IMG/VR virus record: IMGVR_UViG_3300044695_002920
Span: 1-57,808 of that record
DNA from: a virus
Direction: 5' to 3' (one strand)
Length of the DNA: 57,808 nt
The translations under genes were made by a program, and so were the position numbers. Each line of letters starts with the position of its first letter. Within the stretch, counting starts at the first letter, position 1. The notes under the pieces are model-generated. The model was not told the DNA's origin. It saw only the letters and a list, made by a program, of their open reading frames with translations, and searched no databases. Of this stretch, positions 25,070 through 32,480 are shown in pieces.

Positions 25070-25506
25070 GAATTATCAGCGACGACACCCTAATCCGTGA
25101 CCTGCCGCTGCGCACTCGCGTAAAACAGGGCTTGATGCAAGGGCACCCTCCGGCCCTTCCGTACTTCAGCCGAGACCGCACCTTTGGAGAGGCAAAGACC
25201 CTATCGGACGAAACGCTTCTGGCGACCGATAACTTCGGGCAGACGTCGCTGCAGGAGTGGGTAAACTTCCGTGACAAGGCCCTTGGCTTGACACCCTCGA
25301 ACGTCCGCATCTCGCGCCGTGTGAGGCTGCACAGCCTGCTGCTGGCGCACGAGAGCGCAGCCATCGCCCTGTACGACCTCCAGCGCGCCGATCCTGCCGA
25401 AACCCTCTGCATAGACCCCGAGGGCACCATCACCAAGCGGCAAGAGGCACTCGCCCGTGTCCGTGAGAAGATCCTGAGCCAACTGAACGTGGAGCAAGAC
25501 GTATGA
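25066..25506 (+). CDS. RNA polymerase alpha-CTD-like protein (146 aa)
   Basis: Residues 8-75 resemble the C-terminal domain of bacterial RNA polymerase alpha. LIRDLPLRTRVKQGLM matches the first helix of alpha-CTD (consensus DL-x-L-x-x-R). AKTLSDETLLATDNFGQTSL matches the L-S-E-x-x-L-x-x-x-x-N-F-G-x-x-S-L hairpin that contacts DNA and activators, and helix EWVNFRDKALGL follows. A 14-residue insert separates the first two helices. The remaining 70 residues are helical. It could compete with host alpha-CTD at promoters or serve as a phage transcription factor. The ATG overlaps the previous stop. Confidence 0.7.
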   Translation: MRIISDDTLIRDLPLRTRVKQGLMQGHPPALPYFSRDRTFGEAKTLSDETLLATDNFGQTSLQEWVNFRDKALGLTPSNVRISRRVRLHSLLLAHESAAIALYDLQRADPAETLCIDPEGTITKRQEALARVREKILSQLNVEQDV

Positions 25507-25742
25507 GCAACGAACCAGACCGCATCACCGAGATCCTGAGCCTGCCCGTCGCCACCGGCGCGACGTACCAGCTCGACGACCTCGACATCATCCGCCTGCG
25601 TCAGCGCATCTACCTCATCAACAAGAACAACGCCGCAGGCTGGCGCTGGCGCACGACACGCATCGCCACGAAGACCAAGAGCAAGAACCCCAAGGTGGTT
25701 AAGAACCTCACCCACACGCTGATCGTATGGAGGATCAAATGA
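25503..25742 (+). CDS. Small basic early protein (79 aa)
   Basis: The C-terminal half is strongly basic and aromatic (WRWRTTRIATKTKSKNPKVVK), and the N-terminal part is helical. It overlaps its neighbours by ATGA-type junctions. It could be a nucleic-acid-binding peptide. No family recognised. Confidence 0.7.
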   Translation: MSNEPDRITEILSLPVATGATYQLDDLDIIRLRQRIYLINKNNAAGWRWRTTRIATKTKSKNPKVVKNLTHTLIVWRIK

Positions 25743-26116
25743 GCACGCCCCAAATACCGAGCGCGATAGACGCGACCCTGCAAGGCGGAGGCACAAAGGC
25801 TTGGGCTGAGACCTACCACGCCTTCACCGAAGAGGAGCGGCGCGGCATGACATCTATAGCGCACGAGGCCATCAACCGCGTCGCGCGTGAGTGGATCGAG
25901 ACCAACGCAATACGCGTCAGCGTACTGGAGACGAACATCTGCATCACCCTCGAACCCCTTGATGGTCAGGACGGTGACGCCGTACTTGAGTTCGAGGTGC
26001 CGCTCGCCGACGTTATCATGACCGCGCCCTATTGGTGCGACACGTACGCCGCGCCACTGGCCGTGCTGCTTCGTCAGCTCGCCGACAAGCTGGAGGCAAC
26101 GTCCGACAACGACTGA
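25739..26116 (+). CDS. Early protein, paralogue of the gene at 24680 (125 aa)
   Basis: The start MSTPQIPS is chosen for its ATGA overlap with the preceding stop; a start four codons earlier is also open. Shared features with the 24680 gene: a helix before a V-x-x-x-ETNICITLE-type strand pair, a VPLADVI segment, and the C-terminal helix LRQLADKLEA. Acidic, unknown role. Confidence 0.7.
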   Translation: MSTPQIPSAIDATLQGGGTKAWAETYHAFTEEERRGMTSIAHEAINRVAREWIETNAIRVSVLETNICITLEPLDGQDGDAVLEFEVPLADVIMTAPYWCDTYAAPLAVLLRQLADKLEATSDND

Positions 26117-26130
26117 CGACAAAATGCCTA

Positions 26131-26173
26131 TTGCAACACCATATTGCGTGTGCCACACCGGCGCATCAGCAAC
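26131..26173 (+). promoter_or_regulatory. Early promoter module B
   Basis: TTGCA at 26131 and TTGCG at 26144 keep the 13-bp spacing, and CAGCAAC is at 26167-26173 followed by GAAGGAG. No TATA-like -10 is present at the expected place (CACACC), so it may depend on an activator or a different sigma factor. Confidence 0.6.
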
Positions 26174-26188
26174 CGAAGGAGACCAACC

Positions 26189-26269
26189 ATGTCCCTAGAA
26201 ATGTTTATCCTGATCGGCATCATCCTGTGCATGTCGATCGTCGCCTATGATGAATGGAGTAAGTCATGA
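26189..26269 (+). CDS. Single-membrane-segment micropeptide (26 aa)
   Basis: MSLEMFILIGIILCMSIVAY is followed by DEWSKS: one membrane helix and a short charged tail. It has its own promoter module and the strong site GAAGGAG. Its stop overlaps the next ATG. Such peptides often target host membrane functions; here that is inference. Confidence 0.6.
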   Translation: MSLEMFILIGIILCMSIVAYDEWSKS

Positions 26270-26781
26270 ATAACCGAGAAATCATCCTGAAGTGCCTCAA
26301 GACCAACGGCCCCCTGACGTCTAAAGAACTCGCCGACGTATCAGGCATCCACTACGATACTGTAACCGCCAACCTGCGCGCCCTTCGCGAGGAGAACAAG
26401 ATACGCCCCGACGGCAAGGTACGCCGCGACGGCGAGAACCGCGCGCAGCAGACCTACGTGCCCACCCGCATGCGCAAGCCCTTTGCCGAGAATGAGGCGG
26501 AGCCCCGGTTCAACTTCGCGCCCGACCCCACCGTGGCTGCCCTGCAGGCGCGTCTGGCCGAGCTGGAGGCGTTCAAGGCTCAGGCCGTGGCGAGACACCC
26601 AGATCTGATACCGTTCGACTATGAAGCCTACCGCAGCGCCATAATCGAGTTCTTCCACGCTCTGGGTAAGAGGGAACGCGTCGACCACCTCGTCTGCCGA
26701 GAGGAGATGACCTTCGCCGACCGTGCCATTATCGACGCCATGATCGCCGCCGCCGCGCTGTTCCCGAAGGACGCCCCATGA
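26266..26781 (+). CDS. Winged-helix regulator (171 aa)
   Basis: Residues 3-50 (REIILKCLKTNGPLTSKELADV, then TVTANLRALREENKI) form a winged helix-turn-helix, with the recognition helix near YDTVTANLRAL. A helical segment (VAALQARLAELEAFKAQ) that may dimerise follows, and then a C-terminal helical domain. It is an early regulator and a candidate for binding the TTGCA boxes or the operator at 23.8 kb. Confidence 0.75.
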   Translation: MNNREIILKCLKTNGPLTSKELADVSGIHYDTVTANLRALREENKIRPDGKVRRDGENRAQQTYVPTRMRKPFAENEAEPRFNFAPDPTVAALQARLAELEAFKAQAVARHPDLIPFDYEAYRSAIIEFFHALGKRERVDHLVCREEMTFADRAIIDAMIAAAALFPKDAP

Positions 26782-27083
26782 CTGATGAAGAACTGCTTGT
26801 GGGGCTAAAGCGCATAGGCAAGAGAGTATCCCTGCCTTGCCCAGATGGGCTTGAGGGGTGTCTTGTACACCACTTTGGCATCGAGACTGACCCGGTTGCA
26901 GCTAGAGCCATCGACCGCATCGAAGCCCTCACCGCCGAGATCGAGTGGTTGCGGGAGGCTTTGTTTGAAAGCGTGGCTCTAAACGAAAACTATTACGCTG
27001 TAGAGGAGGATGACGGCTATCGATTTACCGAAGCACCTGCCGTCATAGCACAAGCCCGCGCAGCACTGGAGAAGCAACCGTGA
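26778..27083 (+). CDS. Early protein (101 aa)
   Basis: Helical. Residues 50-70 (ALTAEIEWLREALFES) look like a short coiled coil, and the C-terminus VIAQARAALEKQP resembles small phage proteins with heptads. A possible zinc pair (CPDGLEGC) lies near residue 21. Function unknown. Confidence 0.65.
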   Translation: MTDEELLVGLKRIGKRVSLPCPDGLEGCLVHHFGIETDPVAARAIDRIEALTAEIEWLREALFESVALNENYYAVEEDDGYRFTEAPAVIAQARAALEKQP

Positions 27084-27397
27084 CCACAGAAACACCACCC
27101 GACGATTGGGTTTTGCTCGAAGCTGCGAAGCGGTCCGATACATGGTGCCGCAGCATCGAATGGCTACGCGAATTATACGGTGTTAGTGGCTCGTTCCGCG
27201 CTCTCTGCGACATGATAGCAAAACACGAGAAACCACCAGCGGACCGCAAGCTGCTTTGTGCGCGTGAGGCAATGGCGGAGAACGCCGAAACATGCGGGTG
27301 GGGCGGGAAGTTTAGGAGCGGCAATTACGATGTCACCTACCACATAACCGTGCCCCTCCGCGCAATTGAGCTTTGGGAAGAGGGCTTTGGGAAATGA
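27080..27397 (+). CDS. Early protein with RAIELWEEGFGK tail (105 aa)
   Basis: It starts at a GTG that overlaps the previous stop. The stretch ADRKLLCAREAM and the C-terminal RAIELWEEGFGK recur almost exactly in the gene at 27785, so these are partial duplicates with different N-termini. Unknown function. Confidence 0.65.
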   Translation: MTTETPPDDWVLLEAAKRSDTWCRSIEWLRELYGVSGSFRALCDMIAKHEKPPADRKLLCAREAMAENAETCGWGGKFRSGNYDVTYHITVPLRAIELWEEGFGK

Positions 27398-27609
27398 CCG
27401 TCACCGTCACGCAGGTCTACCACTGCGACATCTGCTCGACCATGCTCAATACGCTTGAGAAGCAGGTGCCCTACAACAGCGTGCCGCAAATCATCTGCGC
27501 GCAGGGCGAACACCTCACTGTGCGTAGTCCTTATGGCTTAACGCGTACACACGACATCTGCCCCGAATGTTGGGCCAAGTTCTGCGACTGGTGGAGGACA
27601 CAGAAATGA
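27394..27609 (+). CDS. Small zinc-ribbon-like protein (71 aa)
   Basis: CDIC (residues 11-14) and CPEC (about 57-60) form a two-knuckle zinc ribbon. Between them is a short strand-rich loop, and the C-terminus is tryptophan-rich (FCDWWRTQK). The start is set by the ATGA overlap with the preceding stop. Function unknown. Confidence 0.7.
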   Translation: MTVTVTQVYHCDICSTMLNTLEKQVPYNSVPQIICAQGEHLTVRSPYGLTRTHDICPECWAKFCDWWRTQK

Positions 27610-27788
27610 GTGAGATTAAGAAGGAACCTATTATAGTCCATCCGGGTTGGGAGTGGGAGAACACCAGCGACGATGACGCAGTGATTTTTACCGACCATAG
27701 CCACCGAGACATTCTTCGGTTCGTGATTAGCGAGCTTGGCGAAGAGATCAGGTTCCATGTCGATGATCTATTGAAAGGCGACACATGA
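27606..27788 (+). CDS. Small acidic early protein (60 aa)
   Basis: MSEIKKEPIIVHPGWEWENT, later SHRDILRFVISELGEEIRF: a short strand-rich half and an acidic helix. It overlaps both neighbours by four bases. No family recognised. Confidence 0.6.
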   Translation: MSEIKKEPIIVHPGWEWENTSDDDAVIFTDHSHRDILRFVISELGEEIRFHVDDLLKGDT

Positions 27789-28060
27789 CCACACACCACC
27801 CTGAGTGCGAAGACGCGACCGGCGCATATTTCGGTAGCTGCACCTGCGCTGCTATTAAGCGGAGGGAGGCACTGGACAACCTATTCGCCAGTGATGCCGA
27901 CCTTATAGAACTGGAGACAGGGCCTATGGAAGAGGCCACAGAAGCTGATCGCAAGCTGCTTTGCGCGCTTGAGGCTATGGAAAGCATACGAGGCGACGCC
28001 ACTCACTCTGAGATAGCCGTCCGCGCAATTGAGCTTTGGGAAGAAGGCTTTGGGAAATGA
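27785..28060 (+). CDS. Early protein, partial paralogue of the gene at 27080 (91 aa)
   Basis: The N-terminus has a possible metal site (HHPECEDATG ... CTCAAIKRREALDN). The C-terminal half shares ADRKLLCA-EAM and ends VRAIELWEEGFGK like the gene at 27080. Two copies of the tail with different heads suggest domain shuffling in this region. Confidence 0.65.
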   Translation: MTTHHPECEDATGAYFGSCTCAAIKRREALDNLFASDADLIELETGPMEEATEADRKLLCALEAMESIRGDATHSEIAVRAIELWEEGFGK

Positions 28061-28134
28061 ACCTGCGGCAGTTTTTGCAGACCAACTTCGGCTGGGACAT
28101 CTACGACTGGGATCCCAGCGACATTAGATTTTGA
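28057..28134 (+). CDS. Possible micropeptide (25 aa)
   Basis: MNLRQFLQTNFGWDIYDWDP begins at an ATGA overlap with the preceding stop. Besides that overlap and its acidic, aromatic content there is no further support. The following 146 bases up to the next gene contain only weak short frames. Confidence 0.35.
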   Translation: MNLRQFLQTNFGWDIYDWDPSDIRF

Positions 28135-28280
28135 ATGCCCACCCCCACTCCTTCAATATCCCGACAACCACGGCGGGATCGAGGGCTAGGCAGCGGAAGT
28201 ATCAAGCGCACCGGGGGAGCAACTGGGACATAGAGATAGTGCGCGAATGCCTAGCAACGTGGCAATAAAAGGAGCAGACA

Positions 28281-28940
28281 ATGAAATTCCACCCAAGCGA
28301 CGAGGAGATCACCCGCGTGTGCTCCTACATCAGCGACGACAAGTACATCGCCTCACTCTACGGCGTGCCCCTCGAACGGGTGCGCATACTGCGCGGCCGA
28401 CAGGAGGCAGGCACCAAGAGCACTGCGCCCAAGGATCCGACGCCCATGTCGATAGCAGTCGTCGAGGGCGGCGACCGCAAGGCGCGCGAGGACGGCAAGC
28501 TGGGCTCCGAGGCCCTGCTCAAGGCGATCAATCGCTACTACAAGAAATATCACATCGACGGTTGCAGTTTGATATTGCAGGCCCCGCTTCCGGCTGCTAG
28601 GGAGGTGGCTCAGCAACCGAAGGACACCACCATGCAGTACTACATCAGCACCGAAAAGACCCTCAACGACCTGCTCAAGGAGCGGGGCGAGCAGGACATC
28701 TACATCCGCTGGAACGGATGTGAGGAAGCGCCCAACTACAAGGTCTATTTCCAAGAGGAGCTGACCGAACTGCTTCTTGCCGACCACGACGACGGCTACG
28801 AGCTGCAGCGCAACCCCATCGGCTCGCGCACCTTCGAGGGCGTCGACAGCGCCCGTAACAACGGCGAGGCCGTGCAGATCATCGTCGAGGAGATCCGCTC
28901 CGCGATCGCGAGCGGCGACTTACTGGAGGGAGACTGGTAA
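28281..28940 (+). CDS. Composite early protein with internal promoter and second start (219 aa)
   Basis: Residues 1-97 are a helical domain with an HTH-like start (FHPSDEEITRVCSYISDD, YGVPLERVRILRG). Residues 98-117 are translated from the early promoter module that lies inside the gene. From Met118 (base 28632, preceded by GAAGGA) a second domain begins, MQYYISTEKTLNDLLKERGE. The frame may therefore be two genes joined by loss of a stop, with the second still made alone (102 residues). Functions are unknown. Confidence 0.6.
   Translation: MKFHPSDEEITRVCSYISDDKYIASLYGVPLERVRILRGRQEAGTKSTAPKDPTPMSIAVVEGGDRKAREDGKLGSEALLKAINRYYKKYHIDGCSLILQAPLPAAREVAQQPKDTTMQYYISTEKTLNDLLKERGEQDIYIRWNGCEEAPNYKVYFQEELTELLLADHDDGYELQRNPIGSRTFEGVDSARNNGEAVQIIVEEIRSAIASGDLLEGDW
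28562..28617 (+). promoter_or_regulatory. Early promoter module F, inside a coding frame
   Basis: TTGCA at 28562 and 28575 (13 bp apart) and CAGCAAC at 28611-28617. The distance to CAGCAAC is 12-13 bp longer than in the other modules. It precedes an internal ATG at 28632. Confidence 0.55.
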
Positions 28941-29155
28941 TGGATATGGGAGACTTACTCTGGCCGTGGGGCGCACTGCGCGAAGCGCGTGAGACCATAG
29001 CTCGGCGCGATCGCGAGATCGACCAGCTTGATCGCGCCCTAATCAAGAGCACCGTGGCGCAGCTACGGCAGAGCAAGCTGCTGCGGGAGGCGCACTTCCG
29101 CAACCCGAAGACCGGCCGCATAGGCAAGAAGGGGGAGAGATATGACATTAGCTAA
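28940..29155 (+). CDS. Small coiled-coil protein (71 aa)
   Basis: Highly charged helix (REARETIARRDREIDQLDRAL) with a basic C-terminus (NPKTGRIGKKGERYD). The ATG shares an A with the TAA of the preceding gene and follows GGAGGGAG. Unknown function. Confidence 0.65.
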   Translation: MDMGDLLWPWGALREARETIARRDREIDQLDRALIKSTVAQLRQSKLLREAHFRNPKTGRIGKKGERYDIS

Positions 29156-29315
29156 TGAGGCGACAGCCCTCTTCACCGAGCTGGACCAGCTCAACGCGCG
29201 CAAGCGTGAGATTGAAAACCGTTTGCGCACACTGCGCACCGCGTACATGGTTGAGGCCCGACTGTGGGGCATCAGCGACGAACGCTTCAGACAGGAAATA
29301 AAGGCAGCAATATGA
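29142..29315 (+). CDS. Small coiled-coil early protein (57 aa)
   Basis: MTLANEATALFTELDQLNAR continues into KREIENRLRTLRTAYMVEAR: two helices in heptads. AGGGGGAGAGA precedes the ATG inside the end of the upstream gene, and its stop overlaps the ATG of the HTH gene. A short frame but with consistent coupling on both sides. Confidence 0.6.
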   Translation: MTLANEATALFTELDQLNARKREIENRLRTLRTAYMVEARLWGISDERFRQEIKAAI

Positions 29316-29536
29316 GCACCAAGGAAAGCCGCGTCGCGGCACTGAACACCGCCATCGCCAACGCGGGAGGCATCTTCGCCTTCGCCCGATCACTCGGCGT
29401 CTCGCATCAGGTCGTGTATCAGTGGAAGCGGCTGGGCTACGTGCCCGCCGCCCGCGCGATTGTGATTGAGCACCGCTTCGGCGTGCCCCAGATCGACATG
29501 GTGAGCGAGAGCATCACGACAGCCCTACGCGCCTGA
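29312..29536 (+). CDS. Cro/YdaS-like HTH repressor (74 aa)
   Basis: LNTAIANAGGIFAFARSLGV and SHQVVYQWKRLGYVPA form the helix-turn-helix, followed by ARAIVIEHRFGVP, characteristic of the Cro/YdaS family. It likely binds as a dimer and could be the early-gene repressor acting at the 23.8-kb operator. A longer start (16 codons earlier) is open but overlaps the upstream gene heavily. Confidence 0.8.
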   Translation: MSTKESRVAALNTAIANAGGIFAFARSLGVSHQVVYQWKRLGYVPAARAIVIEHRFGVPQIDMVSESITTALRA

Positions 29537-29558
29537 CTTTGTGGACGAGGAGGGAGAC

Positions 29559-31616
29559 ATGAACAACGTGAGCCCCATCGCGCCTCAACTCTACGACGTT
29601 GAGGTGCCCGAGGAGCTGCGCGAGCTGTCTGGGTGGCTGATCTGGCGCTTCGAGAAGTTTGATAACGAGCCCAAGCCGCGCAAGGTGCCCTACTGGGCCG
29701 ACGGCACAAAACGCCACGGACAACAGGGCGGCCCCGTCGACCGCGCACGCCTGACTACCTTCGTGGCGGCGCGCGATGCCGCTGCGCGCAAGGGCTATGA
29801 CGGCGTGGGCTTCGCCCCGCTGGAGGGCGTCGGCTACACCTTCCTCGACTTCGACGACTGCGTCGGGGTCAAAGGCGCTCTGCCGCCCGAGATCGAGAAG
29901 ATCGTCGCCACCACCTACACGGAGTACAGCCCGAGCGGCAAAGGCCTGCGCGTCGCGCTGAGGGGCAATCTGGGCAACCGGAAGAGCCACGCGACGGAGG
30001 ATCAATACGGGCTAGAGACATTCTCCACCACTGGCTTCGTCACCTTCACTGGCAACATCGTGCCCGCCTGTGAAATGATCTACGGGCCGGACCACATCGC
30101 CGACGTCGACGACCATGTGCGCAGCCTGTGCGAGGAACGCTTCAAGACCTCACAGCCGCAGGCGGCAGTCGACCCCGACGACTTCATGGTCGGGCATGAG
30201 CCTCGGCTGGGGTTGTCGATCGAGCGCATGCAGGAGCTGCTTGAAGAGATCGACCCCGACATGGGCCGCGACGACTGGATCCGCGTCGGCATGGCGCTGC
30301 ACCACGAGTGCGACGGCGACGACACTGGCTTCGAACTCTGGGACGAGTGGTCGTCCGGTGGCTACAGCTACCCCGGCACTGAGGGGCTGCGCACGCAGTG
30401 GGACAGCTTCGAGCGGCGCGCAGGACAGCGTCGCAGGCAGGTCACCATGGCCACTGTCATCAAGATGGCGAAGGACGCCAGCGCCCGCCCTAGTCAGGCG
30501 GCAAGCGTGGAGCGTGTGCAGCAGCGCACAGCCCTGCTTGCCGCCCAGTTGACACCCACCGGCGGCGTCTTCTCGCCCCCTGAGTATCAGGGCAAGTTCC
30601 CGATCTTCTCCGCGGGCGACATGAGCCGCAGGGAGCCACCGGACTGGCTCGTCAGGGGCGTGATACCCAAGGCCGACCTGTTCATGCTCTACGGCGCGTC
30701 TGGCAGCGGTAAGAGCTTCGCCGCGATCGACCTCGCCGCGCACGTCGCGCTGGGCCTGCCGTGGCGCGGGCAGCGTGTCGAGCGGACGAAGGTCGTCATC
30801 GTCGCGGCCGAGGGCGGCGGAGGCTACGGCCTGCGCATCAAGGCGTGGTGCCAACAGCATGCCTGCAGCCCCGAGGATCTCGACATCGGCATCATCACCG
30901 TGCCGCCGAACATGATGGAGAGCGACGACGTCAGCGAGCTGGCCGCAGTCATCAACCTGATCGGCGGCGTCGGCCTGATCCTGATCGACACGCTGGCGCA
31001 GGTGACGCCCGGCGCGAATGAGAACTCATCCGAGGACATGGGCCTGACCCTGTCGAACTGTCGCACGCTGGGCGCTGCCACCGGCGCTGTCGTGGGCCTA
31101 GTCCACCACGCGGGCAAGGATCTCACACGCGGCGCGCGTGGCTGGTCGGGCGCACGCGCGGCGGTCGACGCCGAGATCGAGGTCACCTACGACATGGACA
31201 GCGGCGTGCGCATGATACGCATCACGAAGCAGAAGGACGGTCGGGACGGCATGAAGTACGCCTTCAAGCTGGGCATCGTGGCGCTGGGCTTCGACCGCCA
31301 CGGCGACGACGTGACGTCCTGCGTCGCGCTGGAGACAGACGTGCCGGTGCGCGAGGAGGCCGACGACAAGACGAGCAAGGCCCTGCGCGGTCGGATCGAG
31401 ACGCATGTGCTCGAAGTCATGGCCCTGTTCCCCGACGAGGGCGCGGTGCCTGTCGCACGCTTCATCAACAAGGCCGTGGAGACGCTGCCACCGCCCGAAG
31501 AGGGCGCACGGGACACGCGCAGGCAGAAAGTTATGCGCGCAATCCGTAGCATTTCCGCCATTAAGGGCGACGTGCCACTGCGCCTCGAAGGCAGCTCTGT
31601 CGTTTTTTATGATTAA
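29559..31616 (+). CDS. Primase-helicase (primpol plus RepA-like ATPase)
   Basis: Replication initiation enzyme of 685 residues. The N-terminal primpol-like part has LSGWLIWRFE and the acidic FLDFDD (Asp97, Asp99). A PriCT-like segment (DDWIRVGMALHHE, YPGTEGLRTQWDSF) follows. The RepA/DnaB-type ATPase has GASGSGKS (Lys385) and LILIDTLAQ (Asp477), and a conserved HHAGKD motif. The start follows GAGGAGGGAGAC; a GTG six codons earlier is also open. It would prime and unwind for the phage DNA polymerase. Confidence 0.85.
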   Translation: MNNVSPIAPQLYDVEVPEELRELSGWLIWRFEKFDNEPKPRKVPYWADGTKRHGQQGGPVDRARLTTFVAARDAAARKGYDGVGFAPLEGVGYTFLDFDDCVGVKGALPPEIEKIVATTYTEYSPSGKGLRVALRGNLGNRKSHATEDQYGLETFSTTGFVTFTGNIVPACEMIYGPDHIADVDDHVRSLCEERFKTSQPQAAVDPDDFMVGHEPRLGLSIERMQELLEEIDPDMGRDDWIRVGMALHHECDGDDTGFELWDEWSSGGYSYPGTEGLRTQWDSFERRAGQRRRQVTMATVIKMAKDASARPSQAASVERVQQRTALLAAQLTPTGGVFSPPEYQGKFPIFSAGDMSRREPPDWLVRGVIPKADLFMLYGASGSGKSFAAIDLAAHVALGLPWRGQRVERTKVVIVAAEGGGGYGLRIKAWCQQHACSPEDLDIGIITVPPNMMESDDVSELAAVINLIGGVGLILIDTLAQVTPGANENSSEDMGLTLSNCRTLGAATGAVVGLVHHAGKDLTRGARGWSGARAAVDAEIEVTYDMDSGVRMIRITKQKDGRDGMKYAFKLGIVALGFDRHGDDVTSCVALETDVPVREEADDKTSKALRGRIETHVLEVMALFPDEGAVPVARFINKAVETLPPPEEGARDTRRQKVMRAIRSISAIKGDVPLRLEGSSVVFYD

Positions 31617-31631
31617 ATTGCACAAGGGGGG

Positions 31632-31675
31632 TTGCAATACCTGATTGCAGTAACTATATGGGTTCTGTCAGCAAC
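31632..31675 (+). promoter_or_regulatory. Early promoter module C
   Basis: TTGCAA at 31632 and TTGCA at 31645 (13 bp apart). TATATG at 31655 lies 17 bp after the first box, a good -35/-10 pair. CAGCAAC at 31669-31675 falls at the expected RNA start. GAAAGGA precedes the next ATG. Confidence 0.7.
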
Positions 31676-31690
31676 GAAAGGACAGACCCA

Positions 31691-32020
31691 ATGGCTACCA
31701 AGTTTGATAATACCATCGACCTCGCATCGCAGGTTGTCGACCGTCTCGGCGACATCAAGGCGCAGATCGCCGAGCTGAAGGCAGTTGAGGCCAACCTCAT
31801 CGCCCTCATCATCAACACCGGCGACAGCGTCGTCGAGGGCAGCACGTTCCGTGCCGCTGTCAGCACCACCGCTGACCGCACCTCGCTCGACGTCAAGGCC
31901 GCAGAGGCCAAGCTGCGCGAGTTGGGTGTCGACGGTCGCTGGTTCTCGAAGAACCAGAAAGTCACGCGCGGCTACACCAGTGTCCGCGTCTCGGCGCGCA
32001 AGAGCGGGGGTGCCCTGTGA
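31691..32020 (+). CDS. Replication-region protein with coiled coil (109 aa)
   Basis: MATKFDNTIDLASQVVDRLG leads into a helix (IAELKAVEANLIALI), then a beta segment ending TRGYTSVRVSARKSGGAL. Directly downstream of promoter module C. It resembles small phage proteins co-encoded with exonuclease and polymerase, role unknown. Confidence 0.75.
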   Translation: MATKFDNTIDLASQVVDRLGDIKAQIAELKAVEANLIALIINTGDSVVEGSTFRAAVSTTADRTSLDVKAAEAKLRELGVDGRWFSKNQKVTRGYTSVRVSARKSGGAL

Positions 32021-32193
32021 TGGGCGTTCTTGCCGCCGAATACACATCGGGGAGCGCCAGTCGCTCCCCGGTGCTGGATCTTAACCGCATCGTGGATGGC
32101 CGACGCACGCACGTCATCGCCTTCCGCGTGAAGAACAAGCGCGAGGCTCGCACCCTCGCCAAGACATACGGAGCGACGCCATGGAACTTTTGA
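32020..32193 (+). CDS. Small basic protein (57 aa)
   Basis: MGVLAAEYTSGSASRSPVLD, then RRTHVIAFRVKNKREARTLA. The ATG shares a base with the previous stop (TGATG). Basic C-terminal half. Unknown function. Confidence 0.6.
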   Translation: MGVLAAEYTSGSASRSPVLDLNRIVDGRRTHVIAFRVKNKREARTLAKTYGATPWNF

Positions 32194-32480
32194 AGGACCG
32201 CAGCTACTACCGCCAGCGCAGCGACCGCGCCCTCATCGAGGCCGCGTGGAGCAATCCCAACGTGGAACTCGCTATCGTGCTTGCCGAGCGGCTGGAAGCC
32301 TCTACGACGGAGCATGAGGCGGAGATCGAGGAGCAGAAGGAGTACGTCGCAGACGCGCGCCGCGAAGCTGAAAATCTGGACGAAGACCTGTATCGCGCCC
32401 AGAACACGATCACGAGCCTTGAGTGGAAAATCGAAGAATTGACAAAGGAGTTAGAAGCATGCCGTACAAAATCGAAGTAA
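32181..32480 (+). CDS. Coiled-coil protein (99 aa)
   Basis: Residues 30-95 form one long charged coiled coil (EIEEQKEYVADARREAENLD, WKIEELTKELEA). It overlaps the upstream gene by 13 bases and the downstream gene by 22. Unknown role. Confidence 0.65.
   Translation: MELLKDRSYYRQRSDRALIEAAWSNPNVELAIVLAERLEASTTEHEAEIEEQKEYVADARREAENLDEDLYRAQNTITSLEWKIEELTKELEACRTKSK

Noticed and set aside
28135-28280. Further micro-genes between 28135 and 28280
   Set aside because: One 32-codon ATG frame and one TTG frame are open, but neither has a ribosome site or recognisable sequence. Left as probable non-coding or decayed DNA.
29541-29559. GTG start for the primase-helicase
   Set aside because: An in-frame ATG six codons later has a strong GAGGAGGGAGAC site at normal distance; the GTG has none.
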